From Dichotomocladium elegans (taxonomy: Eukaryota > Mucoromycota > Mucoromycetes > Mucorales > Lichtheimiaceae), in contig JAIXMN010000001.1 in the NCBI GenBank assembly GCA_025716815.1, positions 620,001-684,000 of the forward strand: a DNA stretch of 64,000 nt. The letters are read 5' to 3'. Every line of letters starts with the position of its first letter. The first letter of the stretch is position 1. This document shows positions 34,991 through 45,617 of the stretch, one piece after another. A program made the translations under genes and the position numbers. The notes under the pieces were generated by a model that saw only the letters and a list, made by a program, of their open reading frames with translations, was not told where the DNA came from and did not search any database.

Positions 34991-35364
34991 ATGAAGAGCA
35001 TAAGAGTGTTACGTAGACTGTCGATAATATTTATATAAGATATCACTGTCGTCGTCGTATGTTCCGTGCTATAGGTGCTGTCGGTCGGACGCATTCTGGG
35101 GTCCACGCATACCCTCGGAAATCTTTCCGGAGCTTGACCCGAAACACGCAGGCCGCGAATGAAGTGTATAAAATTGATACAAGCGGTTAAGATCTCGGTT
35201 CCACATCCGACGCATTGGACCGTTGCCTTCGATGCGCAGTATGCAATTTTCGCAGTGAATTTCATATCAGAAGACTGTGGCAACGAACGCAAGGCCGCCG
35301 TTGCTGCTGCGGTTGTTGCCGCGGAGGATTTACTACTATCCTGTCGCCATTGTTCCAAGATCAT
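34825..35364 (-). CDS. Hypothetical ORF, left palindrome arm
   Basis: A 179-codon frame. The first 115 residues look coding: an Ala/Thr/Ser-rich segment, a Cys-x2-Cys pair in QCVGCGTEI and PERFPRVCVDPRMRP. The last 60 codons (below 34,990) are merely antisense to the Tc1 fragment, so the true gene was probably cut by that insertion. The open frame extends upstream without ATG to an AG that could be a splice acceptor (near 35,410). I do not recognise the family. The identical copy is at 46,414-46,953. Confidence 0.35.
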   Translation of the reverse strand: MILEQWRQDSSKSSAATTAAATAALRSLPQSSDMKFTAKIAYCASKATVQCVGCGTEILTACINFIHFIRGLRVSGQAPERFPRVCVDPRMRPTDSTYSTEHTTTTVISYINIIDSLRNTLMLFIDVREGSSLRFAARALFILCVHCVAVLTVCVFHLNVASFSLRDFRSNKVSVTPTG

Positions 35365-36160
35365 TGCAAAGTATTTTGCCCGTCCTTGTAGATATTGTCT
35401 CTTAGAAATCTACAGTCGTCAGGATAGGAGTTAAGAACAAGCAAAGTCCTCACAAATACACCCGGTTGATGCCCGATGAGATCCACGCTAAGTTGTCAGC
35501 TACTAATTGCCATGGTAGCCTTCTGACATGGAACGCTCATCAAAGGATACGCCTGAGATGCTGACCAAATCGCATGTTGATGTTGCTGCTGTATGCAGGA
35601 AAAATGGGCTTCATGTAATTTGCAAGTTGGAGGTATCCAGGCAAGCATTCGTTGATCAAAGCTCGGTTCCTGCTTGTGATGGGCGCATTTCTTGCATTCC
35701 ACTAAAGGGAGCCATCCTTCAGCCGGAGGGGGGAGGAAAACGGCTGTTCAAGAAGATCATAATGTCGAAGTCTTGATTGGTTTGAAGTTCGTTTACATAC
35801 TAAACTGTTTTATTGCAATCTAATATCCGCTGTTCTTTGTAGATTAACCAAATGTATCAGTACTTGATGAGCCATAGAAGAGAGGAGATCCTGGATACTC
35901 TTCCGCTCCCCCTCGCTCCCGCCTCTGGTAGCGCTTCACTCCTTTCATTCCTTCTCGCTTATAGCAGATGCGCAAGTCTTTTACACTTTGATAGGTGAAA
36001 GGTGCATATTTACATGAGTAAAACATTCCCATTGCATTCAGTGGAGTGAAGCCCTTGAAAGCGACAATAAATCTTTTCATTCTCCTCGGCAGGGTAATGC
36101 ATGAGGCGTTCTCTCTATTTTATTATAAAGTAGCATAGTAGACGGCAATCGAAACAAATT

Positions 36161-37279
36161 TTAAAGAGCGCTCTTCCCGGCGAGTTGAGCATAAGTGGGA
36201 TAGTCAATGTAGCCAACGGGGCCTGGTGTGTAGAATGTCTTTCTGTCGTATTTGTTCAATTCCCAACCGTTCTTCAGACGGTCGACCAAGTCTGGATTAG
36301 CAATGAATGCCCGCCCGATGGCAATCAGGTTGCCTGTGTCGTCTGCGACCTTGCGCGCCAGCTCGGGCCTCGTCGTGTATCCGCCGGCAGAGATGAACGT
36401 ACCTTTCCAGATCGCACGGAAAGGATCCAGGCTATTGATCACGTCGTTCTTGGTGGTTCGCGCGAAATCATCACGTGGCTCAACCATGTGGATGTAGGCA
36501 AGGTTGGGATGGTGGGCTTGGAGCTGGCTGACGAGATGGCCCCAAGTCTCGTAGGCTGCGTCGTCTTTTACGTCTTGGAACTCGGACCACGGCGAAAGCC
36601 GGAGCCCCACACGCTCATGCCCAACAGCTGCAGTGACGGCATCCACCACCTCCAGCGCAAAGCGACCTCGCTTCTGTGGCGATCCGCCGTAAGCATCTGT
36701 GCGGGTGTTGGACGATGAATTCAGGAACTGGTCAATCAGGTATCCGTTTGCGCCGTGGATCTCCACACCGTCAAAACCTGCCGCCATTGCATTCCTGGCT
36801 GCTTGCGCGTAGTCGTTGGTGATATGCTTGATCTCATCTATGCTGAGCGCATGAGGCACCTGGAAAGCCTTTCCAGTGTCGCTACTGATTCCGAGGATGG
36901 GGATCGGCGACGCCGAGACAATAGGCTGTCCGTTGATCAGAGACGGGTCGGTGGCACGACCGACGTGCCACAGCTGAAGAAATATGTATCCGCCTTTGGC
37001 ATGGACCGCGTCGGTCACTGCCTTCCATGCGCGGATCTGATCGTCGTTGTAGATCCCCGTCACTCCGCGGTAGCCACCTGCGCTGGGAGAAATAAAGATC
37101 CCTTCGGTGATCAGAAGGCCGCCGGATGTGGCACGTTGGGTGTAATATTCAATGTGGAGTTTGCCGGGTACCCTTGCGTCAGTCGCTCGGCGGCGCGTGA
37201 GAGGAGCAAGGACAACACGGTGCTGAAGTTCGAGGTTTCCGACTTTGAGAGGACAGAAGAGGGTGGACTCTGAGACCAT
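36161..37279 (-). CDS. Old Yellow Enzyme A (left arm)
   Basis: 372 aa, one exon, starting MVSESTLFCPLKVGNLELQH. The frame is open upstream, but the longer start lies at the TATA box (37,361-37,367). This is a class OYE flavoprotein (FMN, NADPH-dependent ene-reductase). Visible: LAPLTRRRA near the FMN, EIHGANGYLIDQFLNSSSNT with the His-x2-Asn pair and the proton-donor Tyr, VGLRLSPW, and IAIGRAFIANPDLVDRLKNG at the phosphate site. The residue matching Trp116 of yeast OYE1 is Trp (FLQLWHVGR). It is cytosolic and probably acts on alpha,beta-unsaturated carbonyls; the physiological substrate is unknown. The identical mirror copy is at 44,499-45,617, and the tandem paralogue OYE B lies upstream. 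Confidence 0.93.
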   Translation of the reverse strand: MVSESTLFCPLKVGNLELQHRVVLAPLTRRRATDARVPGKLHIEYYTQRATSGGLLITEGIFISPSAGGYRGVTGIYNDDQIRAWKAVTDAVHAKGGYIFLQLWHVGRATDPSLINGQPIVSASPIPILGISSDTGKAFQVPHALSIDEIKHITNDYAQAARNAMAAGFDGVEIHGANGYLIDQFLNSSSNTRTDAYGGSPQKRGRFALEVVDAVTAAVGHERVGLRLSPWSEFQDVKDDAAYETWGHLVSQLQAHHPNLAYIHMVEPRDDFARTTKNDVINSLDPFRAIWKGTFISAGGYTTRPELARKVADDTGNLIAIGRAFIANPDLVDRLKNGWELNKYDRKTFYTPGPVGYIDYPTYAQLAGKSAL

Positions 37280-37360
37280 GATGATGTTGATTTGAAGGCG
37301 TAAGGTGTACTGGTATCTAGTGTGTATGTGTGCTGGTTGTGTGTGTGCATGCGTGGGGAT

Positions 37361-37367
37361 ATTTATA
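37361..37367 (-). promoter_or_regulatory. TATA box of OYE A, left arm
   Basis: TATAAAT on the minus strand, 82 bases before the chosen start codon. Confidence 0.55.
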
Positions 37368-38585
37368 CTAAGATATGATTTGTCATCCACACACAGCAGG
37401 TTCCTGAGGAAATTGCGTCATACCTTTATTCCCGATGAAGCTTGAGTCATGTGACCATGGATACCAAGCCATACGTGTATGATAGTTCCATCTCGATGGA
37501 GGCAATGTATGCGTGTAATAGGCCGCGACGTTTGCGTGTGCACCGATGAACATATCTATATGCCACTTGTAGCCGAAGGTCACCATTGGCATGGAAAGTC
37601 GACCTCCAAGGGTGATGCTCGCCCATCCTAACACGACGATAGTTGGTGTTAACGAAGCAGATGATAACAGGATGTTGCTACAGCCGCTTCAGACCCCTCT
37701 TTCGACGAGTTTGATTGTGATTCCAGGATAACAATGGCGTAGCCAGCGGCGGCTGGCACCAAGTAAACAGGATGGGAAGCCACCCGAACGAGCACTCTAT
37801 ACAGCTGCATTGGATGCCTGAGCCAGCCAAATGCGCTCTTACTAATCGATACGCTTACCAATACATATCATTTGCCAGAAGCTATCCGTGAGATTGCGCA
37901 CAACGTGGTATGCTACGCCTTTGCTAAAAAAAAAAAAACGTTGCACTGATTGAATAGCCAGTGGAATGACGCATGGCTGAGTAATCGACCCATCTTGGTT
38001 TCACAGCCGGACCCTTGACCGGCCACGCTCTCTGGGGCCACATGCCTTCCATGGCGCCAAATGTTGATTTGGATTATATTATAGCAATAAAGCCCCCCGG
38101 AGACTGTCGCTAGCGTACTCTGCTGAAAAAAGCGATTGCGCAGCTGCAGGCTTCTATGGTGCGCCCAGGTTGTGACACTACAGGGAAGCACGCTCAAAGC
38201 ATTACACATACCATCACCACACCTATCTTTTGCAATGCTCCTCCATAGAGTCAATTACCAGCAAACACGTATTCAGTCAGTCGCTTGCTCTTTGCACGTT
38301 GTCCTCTTGTCACACCAAATTGTCCCCAATCCTTCGCTTTACTTGATGGCTCCTTTGTTGTAACAGGGCTTGACTGCAGTGCAGTACAGTACAGTGCACT
38401 ACTCATTTTACGTGGACACAGCTCATATCAAAGCAACAGGCATGCGTCCTCAACCACGACCACCCTGCGGCGAAGCACTACGTAACCCACAAAGATCGAA
38501 CAAAAATGCTAGCGGGAGAAATCAACGTTTACTTTATTGAAATCTAGTGATTTAGGGCAACATTGTTCCTGCAATCGAAAGCACC

Positions 38586-39698
38586 TCAAGCCTTGCTTTT
38601 GACTTGGGCGTAGGTGGGATAATCAATGTATCCGACTGGTCCTCGGGTGTAGAATGTCTTTCTGTCGTATTTGTTCAATTCCCAACCGTTCTTCAGACGA
38701 TCAACCAAGTCCGGATTAGCAATGAATGCCCGCCCGATGGCAATCAGGTTGCCTGTGTCGTCTGCGACCTTGCGCGCCAGCTCGGGCCTCGTCGTGTATC
38801 CGCCGGCAGAGATGAACGTACCTTTCCAGACCGCACGGAAAGGATCCAGGCTGTTGGTCGTGTCGTTCTTTGTCGTGCGCGAGAAATCGTCCCGGGGCTC
38901 GATCATGTGCACCCAGGCAAGGTTGGGATGGTTGGCTTGCAGCTGGCTGATGACGTAGCCCCATGTCTCGTACGCTGCATCGTCCTTCATGTCCTGGAAC
39001 TCAGACCATGGTGAAAAACGAATGGCAACGCGCTCGTCGCCAAGAGCAGCCGTAACTGCATCCACCACTTCCAGCGCAAACCGGCATCGCTTCTGGGGCG
39101 ATCCACCATAGGCATCCGTGCGGGTGTTGGACGATGAATTCAGGAACTGGTCAATCAGATATCCGTTTGCGCCGTGGATCTCCACTCCATCAAAGCCAGC
39201 AACAATCGCATTCTTGGCTGCTTGCACAAAGTCCTGGATGACCTGTTTGATCTCAGCGACCGTCAACTCATGAGGAACCTCATAAATTCGACCGGTGTAG
39301 TCGCTGATTCCTGAAATAGGGATGGCCGACGGTCCAACAATGGGGTAACCATCCATGAAGCACGAGTCCGAGGCACGGCCAATGTGGTACAGTTGAAGGA
39401 ATATATGTCCGCCTTTGGCATGCACTGCATTGGCCACCTTTCGCCAGGCGCGGATCTGGCTATCACTGTAGATTCCAGGTACTCCGGGAAAGCCACCCGC
39501 AGTCGGGGAGATGACATTAGCTTCGGTGAGCAAGAGACCTCCGGGCGTGGTGCGCTGAGTGTAGTATTCGACCTGGAGTTCGCCTGGAGCACGCAGGCCG
39601 TCTGCCCGCTGGCGTGTAAGAGGAGCAAGGACAACACGATGCTGAAGCTGGAGATTGCCAACCTTGACGGGACGGAAAAGTGCACAATCAGAGACCAT
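38586..39698 (-). CDS. Old Yellow Enzyme B (left arm)
   Basis: 370 aa, one exon from MVSDCALFRPVKVGNLQLQH. Same OYE motifs as OYE A: LAPLTRQRA, EIHGANGYLIDQF with the His/Asn pair, RFSPWSEFQ and IAIGRAFIANPDL. The residue matching yeast OYE1 Trp116 is Tyr here (FLQLYHIGR), so substrate shape or stereoselectivity may differ. The last third of the gene is almost identical at DNA level to OYE A while the first half is diverged, pointing to gene conversion. The identical mirror copy is at 42,080-43,192. A TATA box lies at 39,782-39,789. Confidence 0.93.
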   Translation of the reverse strand: MVSDCALFRPVKVGNLQLQHRVVLAPLTRQRADGLRAPGELQVEYYTQRTTPGGLLLTEANVISPTAGGFPGVPGIYSDSQIRAWRKVANAVHAKGGHIFLQLYHIGRASDSCFMDGYPIVGPSAIPISGISDYTGRIYEVPHELTVAEIKQVIQDFVQAAKNAIVAGFDGVEIHGANGYLIDQFLNSSSNTRTDAYGGSPQKRCRFALEVVDAVTAALGDERVAIRFSPWSEFQDMKDDAAYETWGYVISQLQANHPNLAWVHMIEPRDDFSRTTKNDTTNSLDPFRAVWKGTFISAGGYTTRPELARKVADDTGNLIAIGRAFIANPDLVDRLKNGWELNKYDRKTFYTRGPVGYIDYPTYAQVKSKA

Positions 39699-39781
39699 TT
39701 CGCTTTGGAGTTTCTATGCGGACTGATGGAAGTAGAATGTGATAGTAGTATCTGAGTTGGGTGGGTCGTCGTTTGCCGTGC

Positions 39782-39789
39782 TTTATATA
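39782..39789 (-). promoter_or_regulatory. TATA box of OYE B, left arm
   Basis: TATATAAA on the minus strand, about 85 bases before the start codon. Confidence 0.6.
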
Positions 39790-40073
39790 TGTAAAAGTTG
39801 GAAAGCCTGGACAAGAGTCCATGGAGATAGGAAACCCAACAGAGCGCAAGGCGTTGGTCACATTGCCATAGCACTGCCAGACCGCCAGAGTTGCGTGGAA
39901 GGGCAATCCACATTGTCTTCTCGAAGGGAGGTTATCAGCCCAGTATTCGGCACAGCGGAAAGAAATAAACCGTGCAGTCACATGCTTACATGAGGGGGTG
40001 TTTTAAAACTCTATCTAGGCCAGTAATCCGGAACTATCTGGAGGTCGAGGACGTGGGTAGGCGAGCAACAGCA

Positions 40074-41704
40074 TGGGAACTTTAGGATGATAAGGCAGGG
40101 GACGCATTATTTTAATATTGTTGATATGTGCATGCTAAATCATTTCTTTCGTCCATAGTACTCATTGATAACTAAGTAAATGCCCCGCTGTCGTCATCAT
40201 ACAGATACGTCAATTGTCATTCCCGAAGAATATATCCCTTAGGTTTCACGTAAGGAGTTTTACGGCCTTACTACCTGTTACACGATGTTTGTCTTTCCGT
40301 AAAGAGTAGCAAAAGAAACTGTTACCATTGGCATATTTAACAAATAAATGCGAGATAAAGAAATTCCGGCTATTGCTAAACTTCCAGCGCTTAATGAGCT
40401 CCTTATATGTATTTGATACATTGTGGAAATTTGATGATTATAGCATTCGCCAAACAGCGGTCAGCATTATTATGTTGCTTGGCTCTCTTACGATAATTTA
40501 GGACCTGCTATGTGTTCGTGAATTGCATCGACTCCTGTCATTTTACAATGTAGATGGGTCCAGACTGTTGGCCTCACCGTCGTTTGTGGAACATGAAGGC
40601 AAAACATAGGTCGCAGACATACACATTGTAATACTCTATCCGCATCCAAAGAACGACAATTATTAGATGTTAGAGATACATCTTCTGCAGATAATCGTCT
40701 ACCATTCCAATATCATCATCTATATCTACATCATCTATCACATCAGTACCAAAGAATTAAGTATAAATATCAAGCAGTAAAAAGTACAATAAAAGGCAAT
40801 TCTATTTCGTACCACTCAGTCTCATTACACACATGTAATACAAAGTCTAGGTGGCTGGCGCGGGACATACCGAGAAAATGACATCAGATATGAAAAATGG
40901 ACTGGCCTCTACGTCATGAAATTTATAGCAAGGTAAAAGTGTATTCCGGCTCAGTTATGACCAGGCGTAGTAAAAGCCATATCGATATGTTCTAGAGACT
41001 TGTCACTCGAGCACTTCTGTGTTTGTGAATGTTCTCTTAATCCCATCCTGAAAATAACGCAATCATAATTATCTCGGGTCAATTAGTTTATCTTATTTAG
41101 TGGGAAAACGGTGCAACTCCACACCAAATCTGATGCGGCTCAGCTCTTGATATCCCGTGTATAGATCGGATTATCGTTTGTATTTTATCAGCTCCTACCA
41201 TACGTTATTTTTCGACTGGCTGGGCGCTGTAGCTGTAGTTTTCAGAGCCAATATATGATATGGAAGTGGCGAATTGGTTTTTTGCGCAGCAATATATTTC
41301 AACAAAATCGTCTCTGAGCGACTCAGAACTGCAGTATGCTCACTATTTGTAAACAATTTTGCCCTCTTCCTTACTTTATTCCTGTGCTACCAGTCCTCTG
41401 GCGTAATATCTGCAGTGAGCAATAAAATGGTTTGATGCGTGTAGTTGACCCATTTGATATTCACAGAACATGCCATATCGTACTTATCTGTACAATATCT
41501 TCTTGAATTATGATCTTCTAATAAGTTAATAGGCGCCAGTTCTACACGTCACAACCTAATAGCCCAAATGCTTTGCATTATTATTTTTATGAGCGGTGAC
41601 CACTCTATCAGGGAACGGCATAGAAAAGGTAGGATGTCACAAAACACAAACCGATAAAATGATCGACCATTGCGACCCTAGTTGGGCCTGACATGTATAC
41701 TAAT
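40074..41704. other. Unique spacer at the palindrome centre
   Basis: 1,631 bp between the arms, A+T-rich, with no frame above about 60 codons and no recognised gene or repeat. It keeps the two arms from being a perfect hairpin. It lies between the divergent OYE B promoters and may hold their control regions or old transposon sequence. Confidence 0.6.
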
Positions 41705-41988
41705 TGCTGTTGCTCGCCTGCCCACGTCCTCGACCTCCAGATAGTTCCGGATTACTGGCCTAGATAGAGTTTTAAAACACCCCCTCATGTAAGCATGTGA
41801 CTGCACGGTTTATTTCTTTCCGCTGTGCCGAATACTGGGCTGATAACCTCCCTTCGAGAAGACAATGTGGATTGCCCTTCCACGCAACTCTGGCGGTCTG
41901 GCAGTGCTATGGCAATGTGACCAACGCCTTGCGCTCTGTTGGGTTTCCTATCTCCATGGACTCTTGTCCAGGCTTTCCAACTTTTACA

Positions 41989-41996
41989 TATATAAA
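41989..41996 (+). promoter_or_regulatory. TATA box of OYE B, right arm
   Basis: TATATAAA, mirror of 39,782-39,789. Confidence 0.6.
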
Positions 41997-42079
41997 GCAC
42001 GGCAAACGACGACCCACCCAACTCAGATACTACTATCACATTCTACTTCCATCAGTCCGCATAGAAACTCCAAAGCGAA

Positions 42080-43192
42080 ATGGTCTCTGATTGTGCACTT
42101 TTCCGTCCCGTCAAGGTTGGCAATCTCCAGCTTCAGCATCGTGTTGTCCTTGCTCCTCTTACACGCCAGCGGGCAGACGGCCTGCGTGCTCCAGGCGAAC
42201 TCCAGGTCGAATACTACACTCAGCGCACCACGCCCGGAGGTCTCTTGCTCACCGAAGCTAATGTCATCTCCCCGACTGCGGGTGGCTTTCCCGGAGTACC
42301 TGGAATCTACAGTGATAGCCAGATCCGCGCCTGGCGAAAGGTGGCCAATGCAGTGCATGCCAAAGGCGGACATATATTCCTTCAACTGTACCACATTGGC
42401 CGTGCCTCGGACTCGTGCTTCATGGATGGTTACCCCATTGTTGGACCGTCGGCCATCCCTATTTCAGGAATCAGCGACTACACCGGTCGAATTTATGAGG
42501 TTCCTCATGAGTTGACGGTCGCTGAGATCAAACAGGTCATCCAGGACTTTGTGCAAGCAGCCAAGAATGCGATTGTTGCTGGCTTTGATGGAGTGGAGAT
42601 CCACGGCGCAAACGGATATCTGATTGACCAGTTCCTGAATTCATCGTCCAACACCCGCACGGATGCCTATGGTGGATCGCCCCAGAAGCGATGCCGGTTT
42701 GCGCTGGAAGTGGTGGATGCAGTTACGGCTGCTCTTGGCGACGAGCGCGTTGCCATTCGTTTTTCACCATGGTCTGAGTTCCAGGACATGAAGGACGATG
42801 CAGCGTACGAGACATGGGGCTACGTCATCAGCCAGCTGCAAGCCAACCATCCCAACCTTGCCTGGGTGCACATGATCGAGCCCCGGGACGATTTCTCGCG
42901 CACGACAAAGAACGACACGACCAACAGCCTGGATCCTTTCCGTGCGGTCTGGAAAGGTACGTTCATCTCTGCCGGCGGATACACGACGAGGCCCGAGCTG
43001 GCGCGCAAGGTCGCAGACGACACAGGCAACCTGATTGCCATCGGGCGGGCATTCATTGCTAATCCGGACTTGGTTGATCGTCTGAAGAACGGTTGGGAAT
43101 TGAACAAATACGACAGAAAGACATTCTACACCCGAGGACCAGTCGGATACATTGATTATCCCACCTACGCCCAAGTCAAAAGCAAGGCTTGA
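42080..43192 (+). CDS. Old Yellow Enzyme B (right arm copy)
   Basis: 370 aa, identical in sequence to the OYE B at 38,586-39,698 but on the other strand. It is read outward from the palindrome centre, so both copies have intact promoters, TATA boxes and frames and both may be expressed. Motifs and predicted FMN/NADPH chemistry are as for the left copy. Identity to the last base suggests recent duplication or ongoing conversion between arms. Confidence 0.93.
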   Translation: MVSDCALFRPVKVGNLQLQHRVVLAPLTRQRADGLRAPGELQVEYYTQRTTPGGLLLTEANVISPTAGGFPGVPGIYSDSQIRAWRKVANAVHAKGGHIFLQLYHIGRASDSCFMDGYPIVGPSAIPISGISDYTGRIYEVPHELTVAEIKQVIQDFVQAAKNAIVAGFDGVEIHGANGYLIDQFLNSSSNTRTDAYGGSPQKRCRFALEVVDAVTAALGDERVAIRFSPWSEFQDMKDDAAYETWGYVISQLQANHPNLAWVHMIEPRDDFSRTTKNDTTNSLDPFRAVWKGTFISAGGYTTRPELARKVADDTGNLIAIGRAFIANPDLVDRLKNGWELNKYDRKTFYTRGPVGYIDYPTYAQVKSKA

Positions 43193-44410
43193 GGTGCTTT
43201 CGATTGCAGGAACAATGTTGCCCTAAATCACTAGATTTCAATAAAGTAAACGTTGATTTCTCCCGCTAGCATTTTTGTTCGATCTTTGTGGGTTACGTAG
43301 TGCTTCGCCGCAGGGTGGTCGTGGTTGAGGACGCATGCCTGTTGCTTTGATATGAGCTGTGTCCACGTAAAATGAGTAGTGCACTGTACTGTACTGCACT
43401 GCAGTCAAGCCCTGTTACAACAAAGGAGCCATCAAGTAAAGCGAAGGATTGGGGACAATTTGGTGTGACAAGAGGACAACGTGCAAAGAGCAAGCGACTG
43501 ACTGAATACGTGTTTGCTGGTAATTGACTCTATGGAGGAGCATTGCAAAAGATAGGTGTGGTGATGGTATGTGTAATGCTTTGAGCGTGCTTCCCTGTAG
43601 TGTCACAACCTGGGCGCACCATAGAAGCCTGCAGCTGCGCAATCGCTTTTTTCAGCAGAGTACGCTAGCGACAGTCTCCGGGGGGCTTTATTGCTATAAT
43701 ATAATCCAAATCAACATTTGGCGCCATGGAAGGCATGTGGCCCCAGAGAGCGTGGCCGGTCAAGGGTCCGGCTGTGAAACCAAGATGGGTCGATTACTCA
43801 GCCATGCGTCATTCCACTGGCTATTCAATCAGTGCAACGTTTTTTTTTTTTTAGCAAAGGCGTAGCATACCACGTTGTGCGCAATCTCACGGATAGCTTC
43901 TGGCAAATGATATGTATTGGTAAGCGTATCGATTAGTAAGAGCGCATTTGGCTGGCTCAGGCATCCAATGCAGCTGTATAGAGTGCTCGTTCGGGTGGCT
44001 TCCCATCCTGTTTACTTGGTGCCAGCCGCCGCTGGCTACGCCATTGTTATCCTGGAATCACAATCAAACTCGTCGAAAGAGGGGTCTGAAGCGGCTGTAG
44101 CAACATCCTGTTATCATCTGCTTCGTTAACACCAACTATCGTCGTGTTAGGATGGGCGAGCATCACCCTTGGAGGTCGACTTTCCATGCCAATGGTGACC
44201 TTCGGCTACAAGTGGCATATAGATATGTTCATCGGTGCACACGCAAACGTCGCGGCCTATTACACGCATACATTGCCTCCATCGAGATGGAACTATCATA
44301 CACGTATGGCTTGGTATCCATGGTCACATGACTCAAGCTTCATCGGGAATAAAGGTATGACGCAATTTCCTCAGGAACCTGCTGTGTGTGGATGACAAAT
44401 CATATCTTAG

Positions 44411-44417
44411 TATAAAT
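44411..44417 (+). promoter_or_regulatory. TATA box of OYE A, right arm
   Basis: TATAAAT, mirror of 37,361-37,367. Confidence 0.55.
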
Positions 44418-44498
44418 ATCCCCACGCATGCACACACACAACCAGCACACATACACACTAGATACCAGTACACCTTACGCCTTCAAATCAACATCATC

Positions 44499-45617
44499 AT
44501 GGTCTCAGAGTCCACCCTCTTCTGTCCTCTCAAAGTCGGAAACCTCGAACTTCAGCACCGTGTTGTCCTTGCTCCTCTCACGCGCCGCCGAGCGACTGAC
44601 GCAAGGGTACCCGGCAAACTCCACATTGAATATTACACCCAACGTGCCACATCCGGCGGCCTTCTGATCACCGAAGGGATCTTTATTTCTCCCAGCGCAG
44701 GTGGCTACCGCGGAGTGACGGGGATCTACAACGACGATCAGATCCGCGCATGGAAGGCAGTGACCGACGCGGTCCATGCCAAAGGCGGATACATATTTCT
44801 TCAGCTGTGGCACGTCGGTCGTGCCACCGACCCGTCTCTGATCAACGGACAGCCTATTGTCTCGGCGTCGCCGATCCCCATCCTCGGAATCAGTAGCGAC
44901 ACTGGAAAGGCTTTCCAGGTGCCTCATGCGCTCAGCATAGATGAGATCAAGCATATCACCAACGACTACGCGCAAGCAGCCAGGAATGCAATGGCGGCAG
45001 GTTTTGACGGTGTGGAGATCCACGGCGCAAACGGATACCTGATTGACCAGTTCCTGAATTCATCGTCCAACACCCGCACAGATGCTTACGGCGGATCGCC
45101 ACAGAAGCGAGGTCGCTTTGCGCTGGAGGTGGTGGATGCCGTCACTGCAGCTGTTGGGCATGAGCGTGTGGGGCTCCGGCTTTCGCCGTGGTCCGAGTTC
45201 CAAGACGTAAAAGACGACGCAGCCTACGAGACTTGGGGCCATCTCGTCAGCCAGCTCCAAGCCCACCATCCCAACCTTGCCTACATCCACATGGTTGAGC
45301 CACGTGATGATTTCGCGCGAACCACCAAGAACGACGTGATCAATAGCCTGGATCCTTTCCGTGCGATCTGGAAAGGTACGTTCATCTCTGCCGGCGGATA
45401 CACGACGAGGCCCGAGCTGGCGCGCAAGGTCGCAGACGACACAGGCAACCTGATTGCCATCGGGCGGGCATTCATTGCTAATCCAGACTTGGTCGACCGT
45501 CTGAAGAACGGTTGGGAATTGAACAAATACGACAGAAAGACATTCTACACACCAGGCCCCGTTGGCTACATTGACTATCCCACTTATGCTCAACTCGCCG
45601 GGAAGAGCGCTCTTTAA
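44499..45617 (+). CDS. Old Yellow Enzyme A (right arm copy)
   Basis: 372 aa, identical to the gene at 36,161-37,279 on the opposite strand. It starts MVSESTLFCPLKVGNLELQH, 82 bases after its TATA box, and ends at a TAA. Catalytic His/Asn and Tyr and the FMN-binding segments are all present. It is the last complete gene before the hypothetical ORF and the Tc1 fragment at the right edge of the palindrome, and is convergent with FKS. Confidence 0.93.
   Translation: MVSESTLFCPLKVGNLELQHRVVLAPLTRRRATDARVPGKLHIEYYTQRATSGGLLITEGIFISPSAGGYRGVTGIYNDDQIRAWKAVTDAVHAKGGYIFLQLWHVGRATDPSLINGQPIVSASPIPILGISSDTGKAFQVPHALSIDEIKHITNDYAQAARNAMAAGFDGVEIHGANGYLIDQFLNSSSNTRTDAYGGSPQKRGRFALEVVDAVTAAVGHERVGLRLSPWSEFQDVKDDAAYETWGHLVSQLQAHHPNLAYIHMVEPRDDFARTTKNDVINSLDPFRAIWKGTFISAGGYTTRPELARKVADDTGNLIAIGRAFIANPDLVDRLKNGWELNKYDRKTFYTPGPVGYIDYPTYAQLAGKSAL

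Noticed and set aside
36185..36718. Long open frame antisense to OYE A (and mirrors in the other three OYE genes)
   Set aside because: The frame exists because of codon bias on the sense strand; it has no recognisable domain and shadows a well-supported gene.
37280..37390. 37-codon extension of OYE A
   Set aside because: It spans the TATA box and has His/Thr repeats from a CA microsatellite; OYE proteins begin at the MVSES start.
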